From an uncultured Prevotellaceae bacterium (GTDB lineage Bacteria; Bacteroidota; Bacteroidia; Bacteroidales; Muribaculaceae), in NCBI GenBank assembly GCA_947167995.1, contig CAMVKS010000014.1, forward strand, positions 1-60,349: a stretch of 60,349 nt of DNA, read 5' to 3'. The position numbers and the translations under genes were made by a program. Below the pieces are notes generated by a model, which had not been told where the DNA came from, made no database searches, and saw nothing but the letters and a program-made list of their open reading frames with translations. Shown here in pieces: positions 8,744-17,473 of the stretch (its first letter is position 1; every line of letters starts with the position of its first letter).

Positions 8744-10624
8744 TTATTTGTCCTGCAAACCCGTGATGTACTGATACAACTTCTTGTAAAAGGGGTGGCG
8801 GGTCATGGTGGTGCTGTCACCCAAGATGAAGAGTTTCATGCGGGCGCGGGTGATGGTAACGTTCATGCGCCTGAGGTCGCGCAGGAAACCTATCTGCCCG
8901 GCTTCATTGCTCCGCACTAAGCTAATGACAATGATGTCACGTTCTTGTCCCTGGAAGCCGTCGACAGTGTTGACCGAGATAAGGTGCCTGAGTGGCTTGA
9001 AATAGGCACTCTTGCGCAGCATGCGTCGCAGCAGCTGCACCTGTGCTCGGTAGGGCGAGATGATGCCCACGTCGAGACGCTCGTCAACAACCCGCTGGCG
9101 CCCCAACCGCTCGAAATATTGCTGCAAGGTGTCGATGGTGAGTTGCGCCTCGGCACGGTTGATGCGTCCGTAGGTCTCCCCTACTAATTCCTCATGCGCC
9201 TCGATATCGAGTTGGGCGGTATCAATCCATGTCATGGGTGTGTCAAGGTCAAGGATACTGCGATATTTCACCTCGGGGGCACTCTCCAATTCGCCATGAT
9301 AGAACCAGTCGCTCGAAAAGCGCATGATGTCGTCGTTCATGCGGTATTGAACCTTGAGCAGTGTCACCACCTGCGGATTGCTCTGCACGATACGCTCCAT
9401 GAGGGTGCGGGCGAGTCCGCCTTTTATCGCCTCGAGACATTTCACGGTGGGTGGCAGCTGGCAGTGGTCGCCAGCAAAAATAACACGATTAGCCTTGCGG
9501 ATGGCTATCCAGCATGCCGCTTCAAGTGCCTGGGCCGCCTCGTCGATGAAAAGAGTGGCAAACTTCATCCCTTCAAGCACCCTGCTCGCACTGCCGGCGA
9601 GAGTGCAAGAAATGACGCGGGCGCTGTTGAAGAGATGGTTGTTGATGCGCAACTCCAACTCTGTTTCACGGCTTTTCAGCCTGTCAAGCTTCTGATGATA
9701 ACTGTCGCTGCCTCGCCGTTTGGCGCTTCGCAGCTCTCGTATAGCCTTGCGAATCGCCCACAGCTGAGGGTAGTCAGGATGCGCTTCAAAACGCCGCTCG
9801 TAGGTGAAGCTCAGCATCTTGTCGTTAACCTTGGTGGGATTACCCACTCGCAGCACTTCCACGCCACGGTCCATGAGCAGTTCGCTAATCCAGTCCACCG
9901 CCATATTGCTTTGCGCACACACTAAAACCTGGTTCTCACGCCTCAGTGTCTCATAGATGGCTTCTACCAGCGTGGTGGTCTTGCCGGTGCCTGGAGGGCC
10001 GTGGACAACGGCGACATCCTTGGCATGCAGCACCTCGTTAACGGCATGCTCTTGGGTGGCATTGAGCCATGGGAAGCTGATGGGATCGAAGGTGAATCGC
10101 TCGGTCTTGCTTCGGTTGTAGAACAAGTCACGCAGTTGTGCAAGGCGGTTACCCTTGGCCTTGGTGACTTTGTCAATAGCCTGGAGCATAAGTTGGTAGG
10201 TGTGCTCGTCCATCGAGAGCTGCACCCCTACCCTCTCGCGACCCTGCAGTTCGGCAACAGCATTGCCGTCGGGCACCACTATCACCATGCGACTTTCCTG
10301 TGCATAGCTCACCGTTGCGGCAAACTTGAAATAGCTTATCTTGTCGCTCGCGTCAACATGGAAAAACATCACTTGGCGGCCATACTCGAAGTTGTGCTCT
10401 ATATCGGTATCATCGTTGCGGCTTACCTCCACCACAAGCTGATTGAGAGAGTTGTAGTAGCTGCGCCCCACGGTGATGGGCCACCAGCAGTCGCCACGCT
10501 TCACCTTGCGCCCAAGCCCCACGGTCTCGGTCTGCCGCTGGAACTCGCCACGCTCGGCATCACGCTCCGCCACGAGCAACGCACGCTGCTTCTGCAATTC
10601 TAATATGGGTGATACCGCCTGCAT
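8744..10624 (-). CDS. UPF1/IGHMBP2-like superfamily 1 helicase
   Basis: A 626-residue SF1B-type helicase. Residues 40-150 form a β-rich N-terminal domain. The motor follows: Walker A GPPGTGKTT at 209-216, motif II FIDEAAQALEAACW, motif III GDHCQLPPTV, motif IV LKVQYRMNDDIM, motif V VDGFQGQERDIIVISLVRSN and motif VI NVTITRARMKLFILGD. This set is typical of the Upf1/SMUBP2 group, which unwinds DNA or RNA 5'-3'. Bacterial members of this kind are widespread in Bacteroidota and poorly characterised. It is convergent with the recF operon and lies downstream of metG, separated by a strong palindrome. Confidence 0.9.
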   Translation of the reverse strand: MQAVSPILELQKQRALLVAERDAERGEFQRQTETVGLGRKVKRGDCWWPITVGRSYYNSLNQLVVEVSRNDDTDIEHNFEYGRQVMFFHVDASDKISYFKFAATVSYAQESRMVIVVPDGNAVAELQGRERVGVQLSMDEHTYQLMLQAIDKVTKAKGNRLAQLRDLFYNRSKTERFTFDPISFPWLNATQEHAVNEVLHAKDVAVVHGPPGTGKTTTLVEAIYETLRRENQVLVCAQSNMAVDWISELLMDRGVEVLRVGNPTKVNDKMLSFTYERRFEAHPDYPQLWAIRKAIRELRSAKRRGSDSYHQKLDRLKSRETELELRINNHLFNSARVISCTLAGSASRVLEGMKFATLFIDEAAQALEAACWIAIRKANRVIFAGDHCQLPPTVKCLEAIKGGLARTLMERIVQSNPQVVTLLKVQYRMNDDIMRFSSDWFYHGELESAPEVKYRSILDLDTPMTWIDTAQLDIEAHEELVGETYGRINRAEAQLTIDTLQQYFERLGRQRVVDERLDVGIISPYRAQVQLLRRMLRKSAYFKPLRHLISVNTVDGFQGQERDIIVISLVRSNEAGQIGFLRDLRRMNVTITRARMKLFILGDSTTMTRHPFYKKLYQYITGLQDK

Positions 10625-10660
10625 TTATTGTTGTCGAGTGTTGTTGACGCTATTGTAAAT

Positions 10661-10705
10661 AGAAATTCTAGACATTCTAGAAGGCCTAGAAAATCTAGAA
10701 TTTCT
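10661..10705. terminator. CTAGA-rich palindrome between metG and the helicase gene
   Basis: AGAAATTCTAGA (10661-10672) and TCTAGAATTTCT (10694-10705) form a perfect 12-bp stem. Nested inside is TTCTAG-AAGGC-CTAGAA. CTAGA occurs four times in 45 bp. It sits just past the metG stop on the minus strand, so a transcription terminator or mRNA-end hairpin is the simplest reading. It lacks a clear T-run. Confidence 0.55.
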
Positions 10706-10727
10706 TATGAATCATGGTTATGGTGGT

Positions 10728-12773
10728 TTATCCCACTTGCACTCCGGGGCGCACTTCGCCGTGTGGGCCAATGACCACGAGTCGACCATCGGCATCCTCG
10801 GCACTGAGTATCATTCCTTGCGACTCCACGCCCTTGAGCTTGCGGGGAGGGAAGTTGGCGATGAAGCACACCTCCTTGCCGATGAGGTCCTCTGGGTTGT
10901 AGAACTTGGCGATACCCGAGACAATGGTACGTCCCTTCATGCCGTCGTCGATAGTGAATTTGAGCAGCTTGTCGGCCTTCTTCACCTTTTCACATTCGAG
11001 CACCTTGCCCACGCGAATGTCAAGCTTCTGGAAGTCGTCGAAAGTCACCGTGGGAGCAACAGCCTTGGGTGTGAAGTTGTTGAGAACATTCTCCTGCTTG
11101 ATGCGCTCAAGTCGGTCGGTCTGAATCTTGATGGTCTCGTCGTCGATTTTCTCGAAGAGCAGCACAGGCTTCTCAACACGGTCACCGGCTTTGAGGATAT
11201 CGATAGAGCCAAGCTTGTTCCAGTCGGCGCTTTCCATGTTTATCATCTTGCGAAGCTTCTCGGCGCTGAAAGGCAGGAATGGCTCGAAGGCGATGGCAAG
11301 GTTGGCGGTGATCTGCAATGCCACGTTCATGATGGTCTCCACGCGTGCCATGTCGGTCTTGGCAAGTTTCCAAGGCTCGGTGTCGGCGAGATACTTGTTG
11401 CCTATGCGGGCAAGCTTCATAGCCTCGGCGAGGGCTGCGCGGAAGTGGAACGTCTCTAAATTCTCGCTCAAAGCCTCTTTCACTCCCTTGAATTCATCGA
11501 TGGTGGCGCGGTCATAGTCGGTGAGCTCGTGAGCCTCGGGAATCACACCGTCAAAGTATTTGTTGGTGAGCACGATGGCGCGGTTCACAAAGTTGCCCAA
11601 GATTGCCACCAACTCGTTATTATTGCGGTCCTGGAAATCTTTCCAAGTAAAGTCGTTGTCCTTAGTCTCAGGAGCATTGGCGGTGAGCACATATCGCAAC
11701 ACGTCCTGCTTGCCGGGGAAGTCATCAAGATACTCATGGAGCCACACTGCCCAGTTGCGGCTGGTTGAAATCTTGTCACCCTCGAGGTTCAAGAATTCGT
11801 TGGCGGGAACGTTGTCAGGAATCTGGTATGATCCTTCGGCCATGAGCATAGCAGGGAAGATAAGGCAGTGGAACACGATATTGTCCTTGCCAATGAAGTG
11901 GATGATGCGGGTGTCGTCGGATTTCCAGTATTTCTCCCAATCATTGGGAATCAGGTCCTTGGTATTGCTTATGTAGCCAATGGGAGCGTCAAACCACACA
12001 TATAGCACCTTTCCCTCGGCACCCTCTATGGGAACTGGTATTCCCCAGTTCAGGTCACGAGTCACAGCACGTGGCTGAAGGCCGTTGTCGAGCCATGACT
12101 TGCACTGGCCATAGACATTGGTCTTCCACTCCTTGTGACCCTCGAGAATCCACTCGCGCAAGCGTGGCTCCCACTTGTCGAGGGGCATGTACCAGTGCTT
12201 GGTCTCCTTGAGCACGGGCACATTGCCAGTAATGGCACTCTTGGGATTGATGAGGTCGGTGGCATTGAGCGAAGTGCCGCAAGCCTCACACTGGTCGCCA
12301 TAGGCTCCTTCGTTGCCGCAGTGAGGGCAAGTGCCGGTAATGTAGCGGTCGGCAAGCCATTGGTCGGCTTCTTCGTCATAGAACTGCTCGCTTGTCTTCT
12401 CTATGAACTCGCCGTTGTCGTAGAGCTTCTTGAAAAACTCACTGGCAGTCTTGCGGTGAGTCTCGCTGGTGGTGCGGCCATAGACGTCAAACGAGATTCC
12501 CAACCCGGCCATCGAATCCTTGATTATCTTGTGGTAACGGTCTACAATATCTTGTGGTGTAACACCTTCCTTTTGTGCCTTGATGGTAATGGGCACACCG
12601 TGCTCGTCGCTGCCACCAATCATTATCACGTCCTCGCCCTTGAGGCGCAGATAACGGACGTAGATGTCGGCAGGTACATAAACTCCGGCCAGGTGACCAA
12701 TGTGGACAGGGCCGTTGGCATAGGGCAATGCCGTTGTCACAAGTGTGCGGGCATATTTCTTCTTTTCTTCCAT
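10728..12773 (-). CDS. metG: Methionyl-tRNA synthetase
   Basis: Charges initiator and elongator tRNA-Met. The 681-residue protein has the HIGH motif in [14 protein letters not shown] (residues about 17-30). A zinc knuckle with two Cys pairs ([18 protein letters not shown]) lies near residue 150, the KMSKS equivalent is KISTS, and an anticodon-binding helical domain follows. The last ~110 residues (from [14 protein letters not shown]) form a Trbp111/EMAP-II-like tRNA-binding OB fold, which dimerises in other bacteria. The ATG is 42 bp downstream of a -7 box at 12816-12823. It ends just before the CTAGA palindrome. Confidence 0.97.
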   Translation of the reverse strand: MEEKKKYARTLVTTALPYANGPVHIGHLAGVYVPADIYVRYLRLKGEDVIMIGGSDEHGVPITIKAQKEGVTPQDIVDRYHKIIKDSMAGLGISFDVYGRTTSETHRKTASEFFKKLYDNGEFIEKTSEQFYDEEADQWLADRYITGTCPHCGNEGAYGDQCEACGTSLNATDLINPKSAITGNVPVLKETKHWYMPLDKWEPRLREWILEGHKEWKTNVYGQCKSWLDNGLQPRAVTRDLNWGIPVPIEGAEGKVLYVWFDAPIGYISNTKDLIPNDWEKYWKSDDTRIIHFIGKDNIVFHCLIFPAMLMAEGSYQIPDNVPANEFLNLEGDKISTSRNWAVWLHEYLDDFPGKQDVLRYVLTANAPETKDNDFTWKDFQDRNNNELVAILGNFVNRAIVLTNKYFDGVIPEAHELTDYDRATIDEFKGVKEALSENLETFHFRAALAEAMKLARIGNKYLADTEPWKLAKTDMARVETIMNVALQITANLAIAFEPFLPFSAEKLRKMINMESADWNKLGSIDILKAGDRVEKPVLLFEKIDDETIKIQTDRLERIKQENVLNNFTPKAVAPTVTFDDFQKLDIRVGKVLECEKVKKADKLLKFTIDDGMKGRTIVSGIAKFYNPEDLIGKEVCFIANFPPRKLKGVESQGMILSAEDADGRLVVIGPHGEVRPGVQVG

Positions 12774-12815
12774 AGTAAAATGATGATTATAATATGTCTT
12801 TTACGATATTTTTTG

Positions 12816-12823
12816 CAAAGGTA
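12816..12823 (-). promoter_or_regulatory. Putative -7 element for metG
   Basis: Reads TACCTTTG on the minus strand, 43 bp upstream of the metG start codon. No convincing -33 box is seen. Confidence 0.6.
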
Positions 12824-12876
12824 ATGCTTTTTTTTGGTTTATAGGTGATGCATCGACGTTTATTGGACTAAATGTA

Positions 12877-12907
12877 AGGCGGGCAAGCAACTACTGCCAC
12901 TCGCCCG
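12877..12907. repeat. Inverted repeat in the metG upstream region
   Basis: GCGGGC (from 12877) and GCCCGC (to about 12907) can pair around an 18-nt loop, with one wobble extension on the minus strand. The 294 bp between the lipoprotein gene and metG otherwise hold only the lipoprotein terminator and the metG promoter. The hairpin's role is unclear. Confidence 0.4.
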
Positions 12908-13011
12908 CTCGTGATATTTTCAACTCCATTTATTGCCCGTTATAATTCCTGAGCCTTTCTTGCAGCAGCGCCTCAGTCAACTATTCTTTCCATTCCATGT
13001 TATTGATTTCA

Positions 13012-13053
13012 TTTTAAAAAACAACGCATCTGTTGTACAGAACAGACGCGTTG
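13012..13053 (-). terminator. Intrinsic terminator of the lipoprotein gene
   Basis: On the minus strand CAACGCGTCTGTT pairs with AACAGATGCGTTG (one G-T wobble) around a 6-nt loop and is followed by TTTTTTAAAA. It lies 15 bp past the stop codon. Confidence 0.8.
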
Positions 13054-13067
13054 ATAGATATAATAAT

Positions 13068-13556
13068 TCAGATTTTTACCTTGGTGAACGACAACGGCAA
13101 GTCTCCAATCTTGCATCGGAGCGTGGTGCCGTCATACTGTATATCGGTCACTGCCAACGTGAGATTGGCAGCACCCAGAAGCAGGGCTTCGTCGGTCTGC
13201 ACCCATGTGCCCGACACAAAAGGCCCCACACCATTACCATTGTAGGCATAGAGGCGAGTAGTGCCATCGGCATTGAGTTGCACAACAAATTTGCTCGTAG
13301 ATATTATCTCCTTGATTTTTGTCAGAATTTGAATATTTTCGGTGGTGAGAGCGTTGTTCTCTTGCAACTCCTGCACCAACCGCTGCTCAAGGACTGCAAG
13401 TATCTGAGGATTGTGCACATATTCCCATGCGCCAAGTAATGGATTATTATTAGGCTCTTCTTTCTCTTTATCGTCGCTGCATGAGGAGCAAGCCCAGCAA
13501 CATATCATCGCAACGATGAGAAGGGCAAAACCCCATAGTATATTTTTTCGCTTCAT
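13068..13556 (-). CDS. Putative lipocalin-like lipoprotein
   Basis: A 162-residue lipoprotein starting at MKRKNILWGF. A longer frame begins at 13607, but the -7 box at 13584-13591 lies inside that extension. The signal sequence ends at a lipobox with two candidate cysteines (CWACSSC). It is followed by the acidic stretch SDDKEKEE, which resembles the Bacteroidota signal for export of lipoproteins to the cell surface. The mature part begins with NPLLGAWEY and ends in alternating β-strand sequence (GTTRLYAY, SGTWVQTDEALLL), as in small lipocalin-like lipoproteins. A helical insert (LEQRLVQELQENNALTTENIQILTKI is the central region) is unusual. The specific function is unknown. Confidence 0.75.
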   Translation of the reverse strand: MKRKNILWGFALLIVAMICCWACSSCSDDKEKEEPNNNPLLGAWEYVHNPQILAVLEQRLVQELQENNALTTENIQILTKIKEIISTSKFVVQLNADGTTRLYAYNGNGVGPFVSGTWVQTDEALLLGAANLTLAVTDIQYDGTTLRCKIGDLPLSFTKVKI

Positions 13557-13583
13557 ATTGATTTCTCGTTTTTTTTGGACGTG

Positions 13584-13591
13584 CAAAATTA
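13584..13591 (-). promoter_or_regulatory. -7 element for the lipoprotein gene
   Basis: Reads TAATTTTG on the minus strand, 27 bp before the ATG at 13556. It supports that start over the longer frame beginning at 13607. Confidence 0.6.
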
Positions 13592-13761
13592 TAACTTTTT
13601 GACGCACATCACCAATTATTACTCCTTAAAAACATCAAATTGTTAATAACTTTCTGGATTTTTAGTTAAAAACCTAAATCCACAACCCTTGAAACCAAAT
13701 AAATAACTGTTGTTTATAACTGCTTTTTGAACGAAATAGGCATTAATTCGAAAAAAAAATC

Positions 13762-13769
13762 TATTTTTG
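13762..13769 (+). promoter_or_regulatory. Possible -7 element for the ECF sigma gene
   Basis: TATTTTTG lies 52 bp upstream of the sigma-factor ATG. The expected -33 TTTG is not at the usual distance, so an autoregulated ECF promoter is also possible. Confidence 0.4.
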
Positions 13770-13821
13770 TGTGACTTTTTTGAGAGTTGTGCGTCTAACG
13801 GACAAAAAATGATTTGAAAAA

Positions 13822-14298
13822 ATGAACGATTTAGAAAAAAAGTTTGCGCAAACCATCAAGGAGAACAAGAGCACCATTTACACAGTGTGCTACATGTTCT
13901 CAAAAGATGCCGATGAGGTCAACGACCTCTTTCAAGAGTCGGTAATCAACATGTGGCGAGGGTTTGAGGGCTTTGAGAATCGCAGCGACGTGAAAACGTG
14001 GATATACCGCATCACACTCAACACCTGCATCTCACTCGACCGCAAGAAACGCCGCACTGCAACCGAACCTCTGTCAATGAACATCAACCTCTTTGAAGAC
14101 CGTGACGAAGACACTCGCCAGGTCGACATGCTGCACAAGCGCATCAGCCGCCTGAAACCATTCGACCGCGCCATCGTGCTGCTGTGGCTTGAGAACATGC
14201 CCTATGAGGAGATTGGACAGGTGGTGGGAATCTCAACCACCAACGTGAGCAGCCGCCTCTACCGCATCAAAGAACAACTTAAAAACATGAACGACTAA
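13822..14298 (+). CDS. ECF RNA polymerase sigma factor
   Basis: A 158-residue sigma-70 family protein with region 2 (YTVCYMFSKDADEVNDLFQESVINMW, RSDVKTWIYRITLNTCISLDRKKRR) and region 4 (LKPFDRAIVLLWLENMPYEEIGQVVGISTTNVSSRLYRIKEQL). It lacks region 3, as expected for the ECF class, and would redirect RNA polymerase to a small regulon. The next gene (13 bp gap) encodes a four-helix membrane protein and is the obvious candidate for its anti-sigma partner. The signal and target promoters cannot be read from the window. Confidence 0.93.
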   Translation: MNDLEKKFAQTIKENKSTIYTVCYMFSKDADEVNDLFQESVINMWRGFEGFENRSDVKTWIYRITLNTCISLDRKKRRTATEPLSMNINLFEDRDEDTRQVDMLHKRISRLKPFDRAIVLLWLENMPYEEIGQVVGISTTNVSSRLYRIKEQLKNMND

Positions 14299-14311
14299 AA
14301 CTCTCAACATT

Positions 14312-14893
14312 ATGGACTACGAACTTGACGAAATGCGCCAGCAGTTGGCGATACTGAAAAACAAACTCGACGATCAAACGATAGTTAATGACCGACTCAT
14401 TCGCCGCGCCGTGAAAAACAGTGTGAGCACCATCAACAAGCGATATCTGGTAATTTCTATCATCGCATTTGCAATGATTCCTTATGGTTACTGGGCATTT
14501 GTAGTGCTCAACGGACTCTCAATACCATTGTGGATTGCAATGAGTGTTTTGATGCTTGCAGTAATTGGGTTCTGCATCTACAACGGACACGAGATGCGCA
14601 AAAATGATTTCGTGAGCAACAACTTGCTTGAAACCAAGCGCAAAGCCCTTAAAGCCCAAAAACGCGACGCCATGTGGCCATATTTTGGAATTCCAGTAGC
14701 AATAGGTTGGGCTGCTTGGGTTGGCTGGGAAATGACTCAAAAACTGGAAGGAGATTTCCTTAAATATTTCATTCCCTGGTTTATAATATGTGTTACAGCA
14801 GGTGCCTTGTTAGGCTTGAAAGTACACTTCAAGACTCAGCGCCACTTCCGCGACATCCTCGAACAGATAGAGGATGTAGAGGATGCCAAGTAG
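14312..14893 (+). CDS. Membrane protein, candidate anti-sigma partner
   Basis: A 193-residue protein. The N-terminal ~40 residues are cytoplasmic and helical (ELDEMRQQLAILKNKLDDQ). Two hydrophobic segments follow at about 45-65 and 68-88. After a basic loop (KRKALKAQKRD) come two more at about 128-145 and 152-173, and the tail is acidic (ILEQIEDVEDAK). It has no zinc-binding anti-sigma motif and no FecR domain. Its position 13 bp after the ECF sigma gene suggests co-transcription and a regulatory tie. The exposed N-terminal helix could bind the sigma factor. This is inference; I recognise no named family. Confidence 0.7.
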   Translation: MDYELDEMRQQLAILKNKLDDQTIVNDRLIRRAVKNSVSTINKRYLVISIIAFAMIPYGYWAFVVLNGLSIPLWIAMSVLMLAVIGFCIYNGHEMRKNDFVSNNLLETKRKALKAQKRDAMWPYFGIPVAIGWAAWVGWEMTQKLEGDFLKYFIPWFIICVTAGALLGLKVHFKTQRHFRDILEQIEDVEDAK

Positions 14894-15009
14894 CTCTTCA
14901 TCGCAACAACATCAGCCGGGCCCAATTCTGTTTGTCGCAGCATTAGGCCTGGTTGTTTTTTACAAGTGGCGAGAGTCACAATTCTGCTCCATCGAAACTT
15001 GTGTCTCAA

Positions 15010-15041
15010 TTTGTTTTTGTCAATTATAATTCTTATCTTTG
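15010..15041 (+). promoter_or_regulatory. Promoter for ybeY-mnmG (TTTG-N20-TATCTTTG)
   Basis: TTTG at 15010-15013 and TATCTTTG at 15034-15041, spaced exactly 20 bp. Transcription would begin near 15047. This rules out the longer frame starting at 14953 and supports the ybeY ATG at 15070. Confidence 0.75.
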
Positions 15042-15069
15042 CATTTCCTTTTTTAAAAAAGGTTGTTGC

Positions 15070-15504
15070 ATGGAAATTAACTATTTGACACAGAATGTGG
15101 AGATGCCACGCATCGACACCAGCAAGGTGGAGAGCTGGATACAACAGGTGGCTCACCTGCACGGCTTACGTGTGGGCACGCTCACCTATGTCTTCTGCGA
15201 CGATGAATATATTCTTGCCACCAACAAGCAGTTCCTCCAGCACGATTATTACACCGACATCATCACCTTCGACTACAGCAACAGCCATCGCATCGCCGGC
15301 GACATGGTGATTTCGCTCGACACCGTGAGCAGCAACGCCCAACAGTTGGGAGTGGACTACAACACCGAGCTGCTGCGCGTCATCATCCACGGCGTGCTGC
15401 ACTTGTGCGGCATCAACGACAAGGGACCCGGCGAACGTGAAATAATGGAGCAACATGAGAACGAAGCCTTAGCCATCTTACCCGAAAACATCTTCCTGCA
15501 ATGA
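15070..15504 (+). CDS. ybeY: Endoribonuclease YbeY (16S rRNA maturation)
   Basis: Metal-dependent RNase for 16S rRNA 3'-end processing and ribosome quality control. The 144-residue protein has the family segment HDYYTDIITFDY and the metal site HGVLHLCGINDKGPGEREIM near the C-terminus. The usual signature is HGxLHLxGxDH; here the two first histidines are present but the third ligand position reads Asp-Lys instead of Asp-His. I recall the same in other Bacteroidales YbeY proteins. The ATG at 15070 follows a strong promoter. The stop overlaps the mnmG start by 4 bp (ATGA), so the two are translationally coupled. Confidence 0.93.
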   Translation: MEINYLTQNVEMPRIDTSKVESWIQQVAHLHGLRVGTLTYVFCDDEYILATNKQFLQHDYYTDIITFDYSNSHRIAGDMVISLDTVSSNAQQLGVDYNTELLRVIIHGVLHLCGINDKGPGEREIMEQHENEALAILPENIFLQ

Positions 15505-17378
15505 GATTTGACTACGACATCATAGTGATTGGCGCCGGACATGCCGGTTGCGAAGCAGCGGTGGCGGCAGCAAGGCTGGGTTCTTCTACCCTACTCATCA
15601 CCATGGACATGAACAAGGTGGCGCAAATGAGCTGCAACCCAGCTGTGGGCGGCATAGCCAAGGGACAAATCGTGCGCGAAATCGATGCGCTGGGTGGGCA
15701 GATGGGCATCGTCACCGACCGCTCGTCCATCCAGTTCCGCATGCTCAACCGCAGCAAGGGACCGGCGATGTGGAGCCCACGCTCGCAGAGCGACCGCACC
15801 CGATTCATCGAGAACTGGCGCAAAATCCTTGACGACACCCCCAATCTTTACATGTGGCAGGACAGTGCTACCGAACTGGTGATTGAAGACGGCGTGGCAA
15901 AAGGTGTGAAAACAGCCTTTGGCGTCACCTTCAACGCACATGCGGTGATACTCACAGCAGGAACATTCCTCAACGGACTGATGCACGTGGGAAGCGTGCA
16001 GGTCGAGGGTGGACGCGTCTCGGAACCCGCTTCGCACGGAATTACCGAACAGCTCAAGAGCTTAGGCTTCAGCGCAAGCCGCATGAAGACGGGCACTCCA
16101 GTGAGGCTCGACGCACGCACCATCGACTACAGCCAGGCCACACGACAGGACGGCGAGAGCGACTTCCACCATTTCTCCTTCCTCCCACAAGTGCGCAGCG
16201 AGCTCAGGCAACGCCCCTGCTGGATTGTGTACACCAACGACGAGGTGCACCAGGTGTTGCACGAGGGTCTGCCCTACTCTCCTCTTTACAACGGACAAAT
16301 ACAGAGCGTGGGACCACGCTACTGCCCAAGCATAGAGACCAAGCTGGTCACGTTCCCCGACAAGGATTCTCACCAGCTCTTCATCGAGCCCGAGGGCGAG
16401 ACCACACAGGAGATGTACCTTAACGGATTCTCATCGTCGATGCCATGGGACGTGCAAATCGAGGCCCTCGCGCGCATCCCGGCACTGCGCAACGCTCAGG
16501 TCTACCGCCCGGGATATGCCATAGAATATGACTTCTTCGACCCGCGTCAGCTCGACCACAGCCTCGAGACTAAGTTGGTCAAGAACTTGTTCTTCGCCGG
16601 GCAAGTGAACGGCACCACAGGCTATGAAGAGGCTGCCGGGCAAGGGCTTATGGCGGGCATAAATGCTCACCTCAAGGTGAATGGCGAGCAACCCTTTGTG
16701 CTGGCACGCGACGAGGCCTACATAGGCGTGCTCATCGACGACCTGGTGACTAAGGGCGTTGACGAGCCCTATCGCATGTTCACCTCACGCGCCGAGCACC
16801 GCATTCTGCTGCGTCAGGACGATGCCGACATGAGGCTCACACCTCGCGGCTACCAACTGGGTCTTGCCACGCAGGAACGATACGACCTGATGGCGTCTAA
16901 ACGTGACCAAGTCGATGACCTGGTGCAGTTTGCCCGCGAGTTCTCGGTGAAGGCGTCAATCATAAACCCCTCACTCGAAAAAGCTGGCTTACAGCCACTT
17001 AAACAAGGCATGAAACTCTATGACCTCTTGCTGCGCCCGCAACTTGACATACAGCTGCTATCGCAGTTCATCCCTGCTCTGCAAGAGAAGATCGACACCC
17101 TCGAGCATGAGCGGCGAGAAGAAATTGTCGAGGCTGCCGAAATCAAGATCAAGTATCACGGTTACATACAGCGCGAGGAGATGATTGCCGAGAAAATTGG
17201 ACGACTCGACAAACTGGTCATCAAAGGAAAGTTTGATTACTCGTCAATCCTTCAAATCTCGACCGAGGCAAGGCAGAAACTTGCGAAAATCGACCCCGAG
17301 ACCATAGGCCAGGCATCTCGCATCCCAGGCATCTCGCCAAGCGACATTAACATCCTGCTCGTGCTCATGGGCCGGTGA
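15501..17378 (+). CDS. mnmG: tRNA uridine-5-carboxymethylaminomethyl synthesis enzyme MnmG
   Basis: An FAD-dependent enzyme that, with MnmE, installs the carboxymethylaminomethyl group on U34 of several tRNAs. The 625-residue protein has the dinucleotide-binding loop IGAGHAGCEAA at residues 9-19. Family signatures follow: AVGGIAKGQIVREIDALGG, GPAMWSPRSQSDR, TGTPVRLDARTID, NGTTGYEEAAGQGLMAGINA and FTSRAEHRILLRQDDADMRL. The helical C-terminal domain ends in EIKIKYHGYIQRE and RIPGISPSDINILLVL. It overlaps ybeY by 4 bp, and a perfect parS palindrome follows 11 bp after its stop. mnmG (gidA) is a classic neighbour of chromosomal origins. Confidence 0.97.
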   Translation: MRFDYDIIVIGAGHAGCEAAVAAARLGSSTLLITMDMNKVAQMSCNPAVGGIAKGQIVREIDALGGQMGIVTDRSSIQFRMLNRSKGPAMWSPRSQSDRTRFIENWRKILDDTPNLYMWQDSATELVIEDGVAKGVKTAFGVTFNAHAVILTAGTFLNGLMHVGSVQVEGGRVSEPASHGITEQLKSLGFSASRMKTGTPVRLDARTIDYSQATRQDGESDFHHFSFLPQVRSELRQRPCWIVYTNDEVHQVLHEGLPYSPLYNGQIQSVGPRYCPSIETKLVTFPDKDSHQLFIEPEGETTQEMYLNGFSSSMPWDVQIEALARIPALRNAQVYRPGYAIEYDFFDPRQLDHSLETKLVKNLFFAGQVNGTTGYEEAAGQGLMAGINAHLKVNGEQPFVLARDEAYIGVLIDDLVTKGVDEPYRMFTSRAEHRILLRQDDADMRLTPRGYQLGLATQERYDLMASKRDQVDDLVQFAREFSVKASIINPSLEKAGLQPLKQGMKLYDLLLRPQLDIQLLSQFIPALQEKIDTLEHERREEIVEAAEIKIKYHGYIQREEMIAEKIGRLDKLVIKGKFDYSSILQISTEARQKLAKIDPETIGQASRIPGISPSDINILLVLMGR

Positions 17379-17389
17379 GCGACGTGAAA

Positions 17390-17405
17390 TGTTTCACGTG
17401 AAACA
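17390..17405. promoter_or_regulatory. parS centromere-like site (ParB binding)
   Basis: TGTTTCACGTGAAACA is a perfect 16-bp palindrome, identical to the bacterial parS consensus bound by chromosomal ParB. It lies in the mnmG-apt spacer. A near-copy, TGTTTCACATGAAACA, lies 1.28 kb away in uvrC. In bacteria with ParABS, parS sites cluster near the replication origin. The parA and parB genes are not in this window. Confidence 0.88.
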
Positions 17406-17473
17406 AAATAAAAAAAACGCCACCTCTCCCCCATTTATTACGGAACAAAAAATTTACAAAATATTTCATTGAT

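Noticed and set aside
12774-13439. 168-codon frame on the plus strand (12933-13439)
   Set aside because: Antisense to the lipoprotein gene and crosses its terminator.
13621-13821. Origin of replication in the AT-rich spacer
   Set aside because: No DnaA-box cluster (TTATCCACA-like) is seen, despite nearby parS and recF.
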